Shown: positions 18,375 to 26,392 of the stretch, one piece after another | Layout of the letters: every line of letters starts with the position of its first letter | Numbering within the stretch: position 1 is the stretch's first letter | Source of the DNA: Cohnella kolymensis | Lineage (GTDB): Bacteria > Bacillota > Bacilli > Paenibacillales > Paenibacillaceae | Length of the DNA: 64,000 nt | Direction: 5' to 3' | Assembly (NCBI RefSeq): GCF_000829465.1 | Contig: NZ_JXAL01000016.1 | Coordinates: forward strand, 186,001 to 250,000 | Position numbers and translations under genes: made by a program | Notes under the pieces: model-generated | What the model saw: only the letters and a program-made list of their open reading frames with translations | What the model was told of the DNA's origin: nothing | The model's database searches: none

Positions 18375-19364
18375 ATGGTTTATAAAGCAAGCTCCGAACG
18401 CTACGCAACGATGAAGTACAACCGCTGCGGACGCTCGGGTCTGAAGCTGCCTGCTGTTTCACTGGGATTATGGCATAATTTCGGAGGCATCGACACGTTC
18501 GAGAATGGCCGGAATTTAGTTATGCATGCATTCGATCTGGGCATCACTCATTTTGACCTGGCGAACAATTACGGACCGCCTCCGGGTTCGGCAGAAGAAA
18601 TGTTCGGACGGTTGATGGCCTCCGATATGAAGCCTTACCGCGACGAAATGGTCATCTCCACGAAAGCCGGCTACTATATGTGGGAAGGGCCTTACGGGGA
18701 ATGGGGATCGCGCAAGTATTTAGTCTCCAGCCTGGATCAAAGCTTGCGGCGGATGGGACTCAACTACGTCGATATTTTTTATCATCACCGCCCTGATCCT
18801 GAAACGCCTTTGGAAGAGACGATGGCGGCATTGGATCACATTGTGCGCTCCGGCAAAGCATTGTACGTCGGCATCTCCAACTATCGTGAGCCTCAAGCGA
18901 GAGAAGCTATCGCCATACTTAAGCAGTTGGGCACGCCATTGCTCATCCACCAGCCTCGCTACAGCATGTTCGATCGCTGGATCGAAGACGGACTTCAAGA
19001 TTTATTAGAAGAGAATGGAGTAGGCTCGATCGTCTTTTCTCCATTGGAACAGGGACTTCTTACCAATCGATATCTTGAGGGGATTCCGAAAGACTCCCGT
19101 GCCGGCGGCGCTTCCGTTTTCTTAAGCGAGAGCAGCATTACGCCTGAAAAGATGGACAAGGTCCGCCGCTTAAACGACATCGCAGCGGAACGCGGCCAGA
19201 CTTTGGCGCAAATGGCGCTCGCCTGGGTGCTGCGCGGCGGGCGGGTAACGAGTGTGCTCATCGGCGCAAGCAGGGTCAGCCAGCTCGACGACAACGTGGC
19301 CGCGCTTGACCGCTTGGATTTCACCGGCGATGAACTTGACCGTATCGAGGCTGTATTGAAGTAA
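18375..19364 (+). CDS. Aldo-keto reductase, L-glyceraldehyde-3-phosphate reductase type (YghZ-like)
   Basis: 329 residues. The sequence tracks the AKR14/YghZ group closely: CGRSGLKLPAVSLGLWHNFG, THFDLANNYGPPPGSAE, ISTKAGY, and YVDIFYHHRPDPETPLEET. The catalytic tetrad (Asp/Tyr in DLANNYG, Lys in STKAG, His in YHHR) is present. E. coli YghZ reduces L-glyceraldehyde-3-phosphate and methylglyoxal, so aldehyde detoxification is likely. GAGGTGAC precedes ATG 18375. It ends at the strong bidirectional terminator at 19371-19424. Confidence 0.9.
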   Translation: MVYKASSERYATMKYNRCGRSGLKLPAVSLGLWHNFGGIDTFENGRNLVMHAFDLGITHFDLANNYGPPPGSAEEMFGRLMASDMKPYRDEMVISTKAGYYMWEGPYGEWGSRKYLVSSLDQSLRRMGLNYVDIFYHHRPDPETPLEETMAALDHIVRSGKALYVGISNYREPQAREAIAILKQLGTPLLIHQPRYSMFDRWIEDGLQDLLEENGVGSIVFSPLEQGLLTNRYLEGIPKDSRAGGASVFLSESSITPEKMDKVRRLNDIAAERGQTLAQMALAWVLRGGRVTSVLIGASRVSQLDDNVAALDRLDFTGDELDRIEAVLK

Positions 19365-19370
19365 CGCAAT

Positions 19371-19424
19371 AAAATAGGGTTGTGCTTAACGCGATAATCG
19401 CTGTAAGCACAACCTTCTATTTTT
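19371..19424. terminator. Bidirectional terminator
   Basis: GGTTGTGCTTA pairs with TAAGCACAACC, flanked by AAAATAG and CTATTTTT. Lies between the convergent aldo-keto reductase and moaB. Confidence 0.85.
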
Positions 19425-19427
19425 CTG

Positions 19428-19949
19428 CTATTTATCCTTATACAGCTCCCGCATTACGTGTCCAAGCTCCGGCAGGATCAACCGTGTCATGGCGAGGCGG
19501 ACGGCACCGGTCGATCCGGGCATCGAGAATACCGCTGTTGTGCCCATTGTGCCTGCAATCGCGCGGGAAAGAATAGCTGCCGGCCCGATATCCTCAGCAA
19601 AGCTGAGATAACGGAAAATCTCCCCGAAGCCGGGCATCTCCTTGTTCAAGCTGTCACGCACCGCCTCATACGTTGTGTCGCGTTCGGCTATTCCGGTGCC
19701 GCCGTTCAGCAGCACCGCTTCTATATCGGGATTCTGCGCCGCGCTGTGAAGCAGCTCCTTAATGCCCTCATATTCATCGCGAACGATTGCGTACGCGGCG
19801 ACCGTAAAACCTTTTTCCTCCAATAAGGTCCGAATAAGGCTGCCGCTTTTATCCGTCTCCTCGTTGCGCGTATCGGACACTGTAATCACCATGCAGGATA
19901 CGCTCGCCGGCGCCTCACGCCGATGCTGTTCGGTCGATGCGGACATCAT
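19428..19949 (-). CDS. moaB: Molybdenum cofactor biosynthesis protein MoaB
   Basis: 173 residues, normal length. Signatures are VITVSDTR near the N-terminus, LNGGTGIAERDTTYEAV (molybdopterin-binding loop), and a GxPGS-like segment SMPGSTGAVRLA. It belongs to the MogA/MoaB fold that adenylylates molybdopterin before metal insertion. GGGAGG precedes the tandem ATGs at 19949/19946. A molybdoenzyme gene (46068-46658) is a potential user. No other Mo-cofactor genes are adjacent. Confidence 0.92.
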   Translation of the reverse strand: MMSASTEQHRREAPASVSCMVITVSDTRNEETDKSGSLIRTLLEEKGFTVAAYAIVRDEYEGIKELLHSAAQNPDIEAVLLNGGTGIAERDTTYEAVRDSLNKEMPGFGEIFRYLSFAEDIGPAAILSRAIAGTMGTTAVFSMPGSTGAVRLAMTRLILPELGHVMRELYKDK

Positions 19950-19967
19950 ATATTCCTCCCAAGTAGA

Positions 19968-19993
19968 ACGGCGAACCCTGAAGGGTTCGCCGC
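19968..19993 (-). terminator. Hairpin between the membrane-protein gene and moaB
   Basis: GGCGAACCC (19970-19978) and GGGTTCGCC (19983-19991) form a perfect 9-bp stem with a TGAA loop. The T-tract on the reverse strand is weak, so it may only partly terminate before moaB. Confidence 0.5.
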
Positions 19994-20008
19994 CGTCTAA
20001 GTTCGTTG

Positions 20009-20518
20009 TTACTCTGTGGCATCCGACTGCAAGGCCGGGGAGTCCGCTGGGTTCATGGAAGATTCGGACTGAACATCCGATTTGTCGACTTGTCGAAGCG
20101 ATTCTCTGACCAAACGATCCATGACCGCCGGCACAACCAAGGCAAGCGCAAAGGCGAGTGTCATCCAGACAGTGAAAGCGTGGTGCTGGCCTTCGCTGAA
20201 CGCGGGAAACACAGCTTGTCTATGCCATACAACCGCCGTATTCAAAAGCAATCCCACTGCAGTGGCAACAAAGGCGAATCGCGTGGCCGAGCCGCGCTCG
20301 TGGAACAATTTCAGCCTTACGACCAAAGCCATGCCGATCAGTAGCAAAAAGGCTAACATTTCTAACAGAAACAGTGAAGCACCGAAATACGGATCTCCCA
20401 CTTCCAGCAGCACGTAATCTCCGAACAGCACGAAAAAAAGTATGGCCACAGCCCAAACACCGATTCCCAATCCCGCCAATACCATCCATTGACGCACGAG
20501 ACCCCGTCCTTTCGACAT
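20009..20518 (-). CDS. Four-helix membrane protein (possibly DUF5367-like)
   Basis: 169 residues with four hydrophobic segments (about 11-30, 42-62, 79-95 and 112-130) and a hydrophilic acidic tail rich in Asp/Ser. The spacing and the VWAVAILFFVLFGDY opening resemble DUF5367 membrane proteins, but I am unsure. The ribosome binding site before ATG 20518 is weak. It lies upstream of moaB on the same strand. Confidence 0.55.
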   Translation of the reverse strand: MSKGRGLVRQWMVLAGLGIGVWAVAILFFVLFGDYVLLEVGDPYFGASLFLLEMLAFLLLIGMALVVRLKLFHERGSATRFAFVATAVGLLLNTAVVWHRQAVFPAFSEGQHHAFTVWMTLAFALALVVPAVMDRLVRESLRQVDKSDVQSESSMNPADSPALQSDATE

Positions 20519-20573
20519 TACGCATCATCCGGTTCCTGTTCATTACATTCGACAAAACAGGAGCAATCTCCTT

Positions 20574-21545
20574 TTATGGTACTTGGCTGCGGAGCACCGT
20601 CATTGAACCTTCCAATGTATATTGCCCCAAGTTGGCGGGAAGCAAGAAGCAGTCTCCCGCCTTGGCGTCGACGCGGCCGGCGGACCATTCGATGCTGCCC
20701 GAGTCTTCACCGACGATAATAACGACAAAACTCTCGCCGGTGGTCGTGAGCCGCCACTCTCCGCGTACGACTCCTTTTTCGGTGGTGAAGTAAGGAGAAG
20801 ATGCGAGTGCAAGCCACTCTCCCGGCTTAGCATTGTCCGTAGCCATTCGGGTTGCGCCTGAGCCTTCGTAGGCGATGACATTCAGGGAATCCTCAATGTG
20901 TAATTCACGCGGTTTACCGTCTAGTCCGGGCCGATTGTAGTCATACAACCGGTACGTGGTGTCGGAATTCTGCTGGATTTCAGCAACGAGGACACCTGCG
21001 CACAAAGCGTGAACGGTGCCGGCCGGAATGTAGAAAGTGTCGCCGGCTCGAACGTTTACTTCCTGAAGGCAATCCATAATGCGGCCTTCATCTATGGCTT
21101 TCGCCAGTGAGGCGCGATCGACGCCTTGTTCCAGCCCGTATATGATTTTAGCTCCGGGTTTGGCGTCAAGCACGTACCACATTTCGGTTTTGCCGAGCTC
21201 ACCTGCGGGAAGCCTCTCGTAATGATCATTCGGATGTACCTGGACAGAGAGGTCGTCGTTGCAGTCGAGCAGCTTAATCAATAGAGGGAAACGGCCGTTA
21301 TTGGAGCTGCCGCCTTTTGATCCGAACCACGTGTCCCCGAATAACTCGCGAATTTCGTCGAGCCCTTTTCCAGCCAATGCGCCGTTCGTCACATGAGAAA
21401 CCCCGTTCGGATGATCGGCGATCATCCACCCTTCCCCGATCGCTCCTTGAGGGACATCGAATCCGAAGCGTTCCAACGCCCGGCCGCCCCAAACCCGCTC
21501 TTTGAACTCCGGTTTAAAATGCAGAGGATAAGGTTGTATGCTCAT
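20574..21545 (-). CDS. manA: Mannose-6-phosphate isomerase, class I
   Basis: 323 residues. The cupin-type zinc enzyme interconverts mannose-6-phosphate and fructose-6-phosphate. Visible features are the FKPEFKERVWGG opening, the zinc-binding VQVHPND and TEMWYVL segments, and the FYIPAGTVHAL motif. AGGAGG lies 12 nt before ATG 21545 and only 3 nt before ATG 21554; I prefer 21545. It is the last gene of a leftward run ytqA-mnmM-VOC-manA with gaps of 1 to 12 bp, so it is probably cotranscribed with them. Confidence 0.92.
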   Translation of the reverse strand: MSIQPYPLHFKPEFKERVWGGRALERFGFDVPQGAIGEGWMIADHPNGVSHVTNGALAGKGLDEIRELFGDTWFGSKGGSSNNGRFPLLIKLLDCNDDLSVQVHPNDHYERLPAGELGKTEMWYVLDAKPGAKIIYGLEQGVDRASLAKAIDEGRIMDCLQEVNVRAGDTFYIPAGTVHALCAGVLVAEIQQNSDTTYRLYDYNRPGLDGKPRELHIEDSLNVIAYEGSGATRMATDNAKPGEWLALASSPYFTTEKGVVRGEWRLTTTGESFVVIIVGEDSGSIEWSAGRVDAKAGDCFLLPANLGQYTLEGSMTVLRSQVP

Positions 21546-21550
21546 ACCGA

Positions 21551-21949
21551 TCATTTGCCTCCTCTCGCACACTGGAAAAATTCCACCGCTTCTCCGTCAG
21601 GACCGGCGAAAAAGAAGTAACGGCTGCCATTGGGCAATGTCGTAATCTCCTCGTCGAGGCCTTCAACGCCCAGCGAGCGGATACGTTTATATTCTTCTTC
21701 AATATTGTCTACGGTAAAAGCGACATGGTGAACACGTCCCGCACTCGCCAGCTCACCGGCAAAGCCTTCGATCAATTCGATTTCAGTATCGCGGGAACCC
21801 GGGAACGAGAGAAAAGCAAGGCGAATCACTCCGTTCGTATGGGTGTTCGTCTCCAGATGCTCCATACCCGCTACTGATTCATAAAAAGGGATCGATTTGT
21901 CCAGAGAGTTTACCATAATGCCGACATGCTCGATTTTGCGGACTGCCAT
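21551..21949 (-). CDS. VOC (glyoxalase-like) family protein, methylmalonyl-CoA-epimerase-like
   Basis: 132 residues with the paired beta-alpha-beta-beta-beta modules of the vicinal oxygen chelate fold. Metal ligands are suggested by His8 in IEHVGIMV, Glu58 in TEIELIEG, His in GRVHHVAFTVDN and the Glu of GEAVEFFQ. The arrangement is close to methylmalonyl-CoA epimerase or glyoxalase I-like proteins. AGGAGG precedes ATG 21949. It is inserted between mnmM and manA; the substrate is unknown. Confidence 0.85.
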   Translation of the reverse strand: MAVRKIEHVGIMVNSLDKSIPFYESVAGMEHLETNTHTNGVIRLAFLSFPGSRDTEIELIEGFAGELASAGRVHHVAFTVDNIEEEYKRIRSLGVEGLDEEITTLPNGSRYFFFAGPDGEAVEFFQCARGGK

Positions 21950-21961
21950 TCTGTGATCCTC

Positions 21962-22540
21962 CTATCGTTTGTTCAGCGCCACCAGGAAAGGGGCAGCTTG
22001 TTTTTGCGGAAATCGGTAAATAACGCTTTGTGCGGTTAAAGAGGAAACCCCTGATGCCCAAGCCTCAACGGCTTGCGCTTCCTCATCTCCACCCTGATGG
22101 CCGGGGTAGACGATAGCTGTGAGTATTCCGCCGGTACGCAGCAGCTTCAATGCCGCCTGCAGAGCGATCAATGTAGTGGGAGGCATCGTCGTAACCGAAT
22201 GCTCCCCGCCCGGAAGGTAGCCGAGGTTAAACATGACGGCTGCGACCTGTCCGTGACAGGTGTCCGGGATGCTTTCGGCGATGTGCTCATGACCCGTGTG
22301 CAGCAGAGTGACGGGAGCAAGCGCCTCCTGATCCCGCACCGATTCCAGCCGCTTACGCGTGTGTTCAAGTGCATCCGGCTGCACATCAAACGCAAACACC
22401 TTGCCCCCGGCACCGACAAGCTTGGACAGGAACAAGGTGTCAACACCGTTACCCGCCGTTGCATCAATGACAATGTCGCCCGGACGTACCCGCTCCGTTA
22501 CAAATCGCTGAGCTTGGCTCAACACAGAGAGGAAACCCAA
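21962..22540 (-). CDS. mnmM: tRNA wobble-uridine methyltransferase MnmM (YtqB)
   Basis: 192 residues. A class I SAM-dependent methyltransferase with motif I DATAGNGVDTLFL (from Asp26), an FDVQ acidic loop, and VMFNLGYLPGG, the NLGYLPGG signature of the YtqB family. B. subtilis YtqB has been identified as MnmM, which completes 5-methylaminomethyl-2-thiouridine at the tRNA wobble position. Start is TTG 22540 behind GGAGGGGGA. The ytqA-ytqB gene pair is kept as in Bacillus. Confidence 0.85.
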   Translation of the reverse strand: MGFLSVLSQAQRFVTERVRPGDIVIDATAGNGVDTLFLSKLVGAGGKVFAFDVQPDALEHTRKRLESVRDQEALAPVTLLHTGHEHIAESIPDTCHGQVAAVMFNLGYLPGGEHSVTTMPPTTLIALQAALKLLRTGGILTAIVYPGHQGGDEEAQAVEAWASGVSSLTAQSVIYRFPQKQAAPFLVALNKR

Positions 22541-22541
22541 A

Positions 22542-23501
22542 TTAGCTCCCCCTCCAAGCTTTACCCTGCCAGCTGTTGCGGCGAACCAGCTCGGCGTCGA
22601 TGGCGTTCAGCACTTCCCATTTTCTGAGGCTCCACATCGGCCCGATCAGCAGGTCGCGAGGAGCATCTCCGGTGAGGCGATGAACAATCATCTGAGGCGG
22701 AAGCATCTCCAAAGTATCCACGACCAGGTTGATATACTCATCCATATCCAGGAATCTCAGCAATCCATCCCGCCACTGCCGTACCATCGGGGTTTTTCGC
22801 ATAAGATGAAGAAGATGAACTTTGATGCCTTGCACATCCATCTCTGCCGCCTGGCGGGCTGTTTCCAGCATCATTTCGCGGGATTCTCCCGGCAAGCCGT
22901 GGATAATATGGGTACAGACCCGGATGCCCTTGGCTCTCAGGCGGTTCACCGCGTCTCGGAAGCAATCCGTATCATGCGCCCGATTGATCAATTGCGAAGT
23001 CGATTCATGAACCGTCTGCAATCCCATTTCGATCCACAGGTAAGTTCGCTTGTTCAGTTCGGCGAGATAATCAACGACATCATCGGGGAGGCAATCGGGA
23101 CGAGTCGCGATGGATAATCCTACAACACCGGGCTGCTCCAAAATGACCTCATAATATTCCCGCAAGGTTTCCAGAGGCGCGTAAGTGTTCGTATAGGCTT
23201 GAAAATAACCGATATATTTGGCTTCCGGCCACTTGAGATGCTGGCGGTCCCGGACTTCATTGAATTGGGTAACCAGATCGTTGCGGCGGCTGCCCGCGAA
23301 ATCGCCGGAACCGCGCGCGCTGCAGAACGTGCAGCCGCCGGCTGCTATGCTCCCGTCCCGATTGGGACAAGTGAAGCCGGCATCCAGCATTACTTTGAAT
23401 GTTTTGGTGCCGAACGTTTCCCGCATTTCGTAATTCCACGTATGAAATCTCTTATCTCCCCACGTCATGGGGGTTTGAATATCTAATTGATCCGTTGCCA
23501 T
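22542..23501 (-). CDS. ytqA: TIGR01212 family radical SAM protein YtqA
   Basis: 319 residues. The radical SAM cluster motif is the unusual spacing C-x11-C-x2-C (Cys45, 57, 60 in TCPNRDGSIAAGGCTFC), characteristic of TIGR01212/Elp3-like proteins. Later segments GYFQAYTNTYAP, IATRPDCL and WIEMGLQT are family hallmarks. Its substrate is not established, but the constant coupling to mnmM suggests tRNA modification (inference). ATG 23501 follows AAAGGA; the longer upstream frame has no site. Stop and the mnmM start are separated by one base. Confidence 0.87.
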   Translation of the reverse strand: MATDQLDIQTPMTWGDKRFHTWNYEMRETFGTKTFKVMLDAGFTCPNRDGSIAAGGCTFCSARGSGDFAGSRRNDLVTQFNEVRDRQHLKWPEAKYIGYFQAYTNTYAPLETLREYYEVILEQPGVVGLSIATRPDCLPDDVVDYLAELNKRTYLWIEMGLQTVHESTSQLINRAHDTDCFRDAVNRLRAKGIRVCTHIIHGLPGESREMMLETARQAAEMDVQGIKVHLLHLMRKTPMVRQWRDGLLRFLDMDEYINLVVDTLEMLPPQMIVHRLTGDAPRDLLIGPMWSLRKWEVLNAIDAELVRRNSWQGKAWRGS

Positions 23502-23645
23502 GCTGCATCCGTCCTTTAATGAAGTCATAATTAATTGTAGCGAAAAGAGGGGGAAATTGCGAGGCAGGCGGGTGCTCATGCATGAAACGAATAAATGCAT
23601 GCCTTTCTTATGCAGAACAAACATTAAAAATAAAGCGTTTCCAAC

Positions 23646-23674
23646 TTGAAATACCTAACATGGTATGTTATATT
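23646..23674 (+). promoter_or_regulatory. Sigma-A-type promoter for the 61-residue protein
   Basis: TTGAAA (23646-23651), 17-bp spacer, TATATT (23669-23674). The stretch 23502-23799 holds no gene besides this leader of about 115 nt. Confidence 0.7.
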
Positions 23675-23799
23675 AGAAATGCGCCAAACCCGTATAAACT
23701 CACACCTTTATTATGGATCATCTGGCAGTAGAATTCACACCATTTCCATCTCACGTGCCGGCTATACCCAGTGTAAATCGAATTGGAGAGGTGAGTTAC

Positions 23800-23985
23800 A
23801 TGAATTCAGTTCGCATCCCGCAAGGTGACGATACCGTGAAGGTCGAGCTTACTCTCAAAGAAGTCATGGCTCTATCGGGTATCAAGTTTTACAACAACCA
23901 TGATATCGAAGTGTCGGCGAAGAAGAAGCTGAACAACGCACTGCAAGGCCAGTATCAATTGAATGAGTACCGTCCTATGAATTAA
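23800..23985 (+). CDS. Small hypothetical protein (61 residues)
   Basis: 61 residues, slightly acidic then basic, no Cys and no membrane segment. It reads as a small soluble alpha/beta protein. Start ATG 23800 is preceded by GGAGAGGTGA; the longer frame upstream covers the leader and is not needed. It has its own strong promoter (23646-23674) and terminator (24009-24041), so it is a well-formed monocistronic gene. I do not recognise the family. Confidence 0.7.
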   Translation: MNSVRIPQGDDTVKVELTLKEVMALSGIKFYNNHDIEVSAKKKLNNALQGQYQLNEYRPMN

Positions 23986-24008
23986 GATTCCCGCATTCGA
24001 CGCGTTAC

Positions 24009-24041
24009 ACCGGCTGCCCGCAGAGGGTGCCGGTTTTTTTG
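24009..24041 (+). terminator. Rho-independent terminator
   Basis: ACCGGC (24009-24014) pairs with GCCGGT (24029-24034) with inner GCCC/GGG pairs, then seven T. Confidence 0.85.
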
Positions 24042-24144
24042 TGTTTGACGGATGGACGAAAACCTCCTTTACAAGCGGGCGCACTTTGGGCAAAATAGGA
24101 TGCATTGACGTTAATGCAACCTAGTGTTGCGGGAGGGATGAGGA

Positions 24145-24921
24145 ATGCGACTTCGCGGCAGGAAAAATATACGGGAAAGCTTGGAGCAGCAGCCGGACCT
24201 TGTAGTGCTGGAGCCGCATAAGCTCAAAGGGCGGTGGCACGAGTTTTTCGGGAACGACCAACCGATCCATATTGAATGCGGCATGGGAAAAGGACAATTC
24301 ATCAGTAGAATGAGCGCTAATAATCCCGGGATCAACTATATCGGCATGGACATATACGACGAGCTTCTCCGCAGGGGCAGTGAAAAAGCGCGGGCACTAT
24401 GGAAAGAGGAAAAAGGGCTCGATGAAGTGCCCAATCTGGCGCTTGTGCGGGGCAATGTGGAGGAGCTTGAATTGATGTTCGAGCCGGGCGAGCTGGAGCG
24501 TATTTATTTGAATTTCAGCGACCCTTGGCCGAAATCGAAGCATGCGAGACGCCGCCTCACACATCCGCGTTTCCTGATGAAATATAAATATGTGCTGAGT
24601 GATATCGGTGAAATTCATTTTAAGACCGACTCGCTGTCATTATTCGAGTTTTCTCTGAACAGCTTCTCCGACATCGAGATTCAAATGCGCAACATCTCGC
24701 TGGATCTGCATCGGCACGGGGTCCGACATGACCTCGTCTTAACGGAGTACGAGACCAAGTTCGTAGCCCAGGGAATGCCGATCTACCGGCTGGAAGCCGT
24801 GATCGGCGCCAAGGTGCGCGATCAGCACCGGCTTGTGGTAGCTCAGGACTTGGCCGAGCAATCCCGCCGGGCAGACGCGAAGGAACCTTCGCCGGTAGTT
24901 GATCCGGAGCCGGCTGATTGA
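24145..24921 (+). CDS. trmB: tRNA (guanine-N7-)-methyltransferase
   Basis: 258 residues, longer than the usual 215-220 because of a charged C-terminal tail after about 225. SAM-binding motif IECGMGKGQF and the diagnostic catalytic loop FSDPWPKSKHARRRLTHP are intact, as is the NVEEL segment. It methylates G46 of tRNA at N7. GGGAGGGATGAGG precedes ATG 24145. It is followed by the 52-bp repeat arrays, with no clear terminator in between. Confidence 0.95.
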   Translation: MRLRGRKNIRESLEQQPDLVVLEPHKLKGRWHEFFGNDQPIHIECGMGKGQFISRMSANNPGINYIGMDIYDELLRRGSEKARALWKEEKGLDEVPNLALVRGNVEELELMFEPGELERIYLNFSDPWPKSKHARRRLTHPRFLMKYKYVLSDIGEIHFKTDSLSLFEFSLNSFSDIEIQMRNISLDLHRHGVRHDLVLTEYETKFVAQGMPIYRLEAVIGAKVRDQHRLVVAQDLAEQSRRADAKEPSPVVDPEPAD

Positions 24922-24980
24922 TGAGGACATGGACCTAGTCCGAATGTATGTAATTGCGCTGCCTGTTTGGGCGCTACGGG

Positions 24981-25163
24981 CGAGATCGTCTAAAATTTGA
25001 ACTAACGTAAGGTGTTTGAGCGATCGAATGGCCGAGATCGTCTAAAATTTGCACTAACGCGTCGTGTTTTTTGGCTCGTGCGGGCGAGATCGTCTAGAAA
25101 TTGAACTAACGCACCGTATTGTGAGGCTCAACTTGGCGAGATCGTCTAAAATTTGACCTAACG
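24981..25163. repeat. Tandem array A: four 27-bp cores at an exact 52-bp period
   Basis: Core GATCGTCTAAAATTTGAACT is repeated with 0-3 differences inside 27-bp units starting at 24981, 25033, 25085 and 25137, always 52 bp apart. The 25-bp intervals are poorly conserved but share a T/G-rich middle. No ORF, promoter or strong hairpin explains it. It follows trmB. Confidence 0.9.
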
Positions 25164-25192
25164 AACGTCTGGACTATTCGGGGAAGTGATGT

Positions 25193-25316
25193 CCGGAAAA
25201 ACCGATTAACTCGATGCTCGCGGCTACTCGGACGGGGGAATTAGTCGGAAAAACCGGTTAACTCGGCGCTCTCGCCCACTGGACCGGACTAGTTACCCGG
25301 CAAAACCGGCTCAACT
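25193..25316. repeat. Tandem array B: three related units, also at 52-bp period
   Basis: Cores like GGAAAAACCGATTAACTCG start at 25195, 25247 and 25299, again exactly 52 bp apart. The third copy is the most diverged. Array B begins one period after the last copy of array A and its AAAA...AACT...CG skeleton is loosely alignable with core A, so both may descend from one 52-bp unit. Confidence 0.8.
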
Positions 25317-25340
25317 GCGCACACACAGACACAATAACCG

Positions 25341-25375
25341 AAATGAGACTGCCGCAGGCAGTCTCATTCTTTTAA
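25341..25375. terminator. Bidirectional terminator after the PAP2 gene
   Basis: AATGAGACTGCC (25342-25353) and GGCAGTCTCATT (25357-25368) pair perfectly with a 3-nt loop, T-run on both strands. Confidence 0.8.
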
Positions 25376-25384
25376 CAGCACATA

Positions 25385-25908
25385 CTATATCCATATCGCG
25401 GCAAGCAGCGCGGTTCCCGTTCCCAGCAGGGCGCCTGCAACGGTGTCGCTTGGAAAGTGCAGTCCGAAGTAAATACGGGATAAGGCGACACCGATTGCAA
25501 TCGGCAGCAGTGCCGGGATGAGCAGCGGCTCCATGTGCATCCACGGGGTTAACATGGCGAAAGCTGCGGTAGTGTGCCCCGAAGGGAAGGACGGGTCCAT
25601 CAACGGCCGACGGTTCGTTCTGATTTGTGGGAATACTTGATGCGGACGGAGCTTGGTGCGCTCTTCTTGGCGATTGCTACTGGAATATGGCTGACGACAA
25701 TGGCCGCCAGCGCCTGCCAGCCGGCCGTACTCCACGGTTCCGGAGCAAATAGCGCACAGGCGATCGAGAAGCAAAGGCTAAAGGACGCACCGGCAACAAA
25801 GGACATCACGTGAAAAATCCAACTCAACACGGCATGATTCCAACGACTGTTAACGTGCAGGAACAACGGACGCTCCACTTCCTGAAGCATTCGATATATT
25901 CTGCTCAA
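25385..25908 (-). pseudogene. PAP2-family membrane phosphatase, frameshifted
   Basis: Two overlapping reverse-strand frames form a PAP2 lipid phosphatase. The first frame (TTG 25908, AAAGGAGATGA upstream) gives the N-terminal helices up to AIAKKSAP. The second supplies the acid-phosphatase motifs LRPHQVFP, DPSFPSGHTTAAF and SRIYFGLHFPSD. The break is at about 25650-25655. Restoring one G in CCAAG(G)CTCCG reads KKSAPRLRPHQ and completes the K-x6-RP motif, giving 174 residues. Such enzymes dephosphorylate undecaprenyl pyrophosphate or phosphatidate. Catalytic residues are all there, so an assembly indel is likely. Confidence 0.8.
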
Positions 25909-26392
25909 TAAGTCATCTCCTTTTCGCGGCCGTGAATTTGCCGGCCCGGCGTAGTCGGTCTATTTCAATTTTATAACGCATTTGTTACGTATGTATTAAT
26001 TCGGCGTTAACTCGTACCTCTTTTTGCGTTTTACATTGTACAGCGGATGGGTAAACTTTTTTATGGAGATATTTACAATGTTTCACGAAACCTTTTGCTC
26101 GCTTCCAGCGTCACAATCGTGTGGAATAACTAGGACTTCGGAAGTAAAACGAGTGTAAACCGGCGAAAACAGACAGCATAGCGAGGAAATCCGGTTATGC
26201 AGGAACGCTCTGCTTGTGAGAACAGCGGATGCCCGGGGAATGCCGCGAATATGACGATTCCATGCTTTTGACAAACGGTACAAAACCGAACACAATCAAG
26301 GATGTGCCTTCGGCTCCCGACCGAAGAGAGATAGACATGCAGCGTATAGAGAGAAAAAGGGTATGAAAATAGGGTTAGGGGTACAACTGAAT
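25909..26392. other. Long intergenic region upstream of the glycosyltransferase
   Basis: About 480 bp with no convincing gene. It contains a possible promoter, TTGACA (26268-26273) and CACAAT (26291-26296) with 17-bp spacing. I found no riboswitch I could name. Short reading frames on either strand lack ribosome binding sites. Confidence 0.5.

Noticed and set aside
24981-25163. CRISPR-like array (27-bp repeats with 25-bp intervals)
   Set aside because: Only four copies, intervals too short and partly similar to each other, no cas genes, and a second array with a different core follows at the same period.
26083-26360. Riboswitch (c-di-AMP or c-di-GMP type) upstream of the glycosyltransferase
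   Set aside because: I could not match the conserved core sequences of either class.
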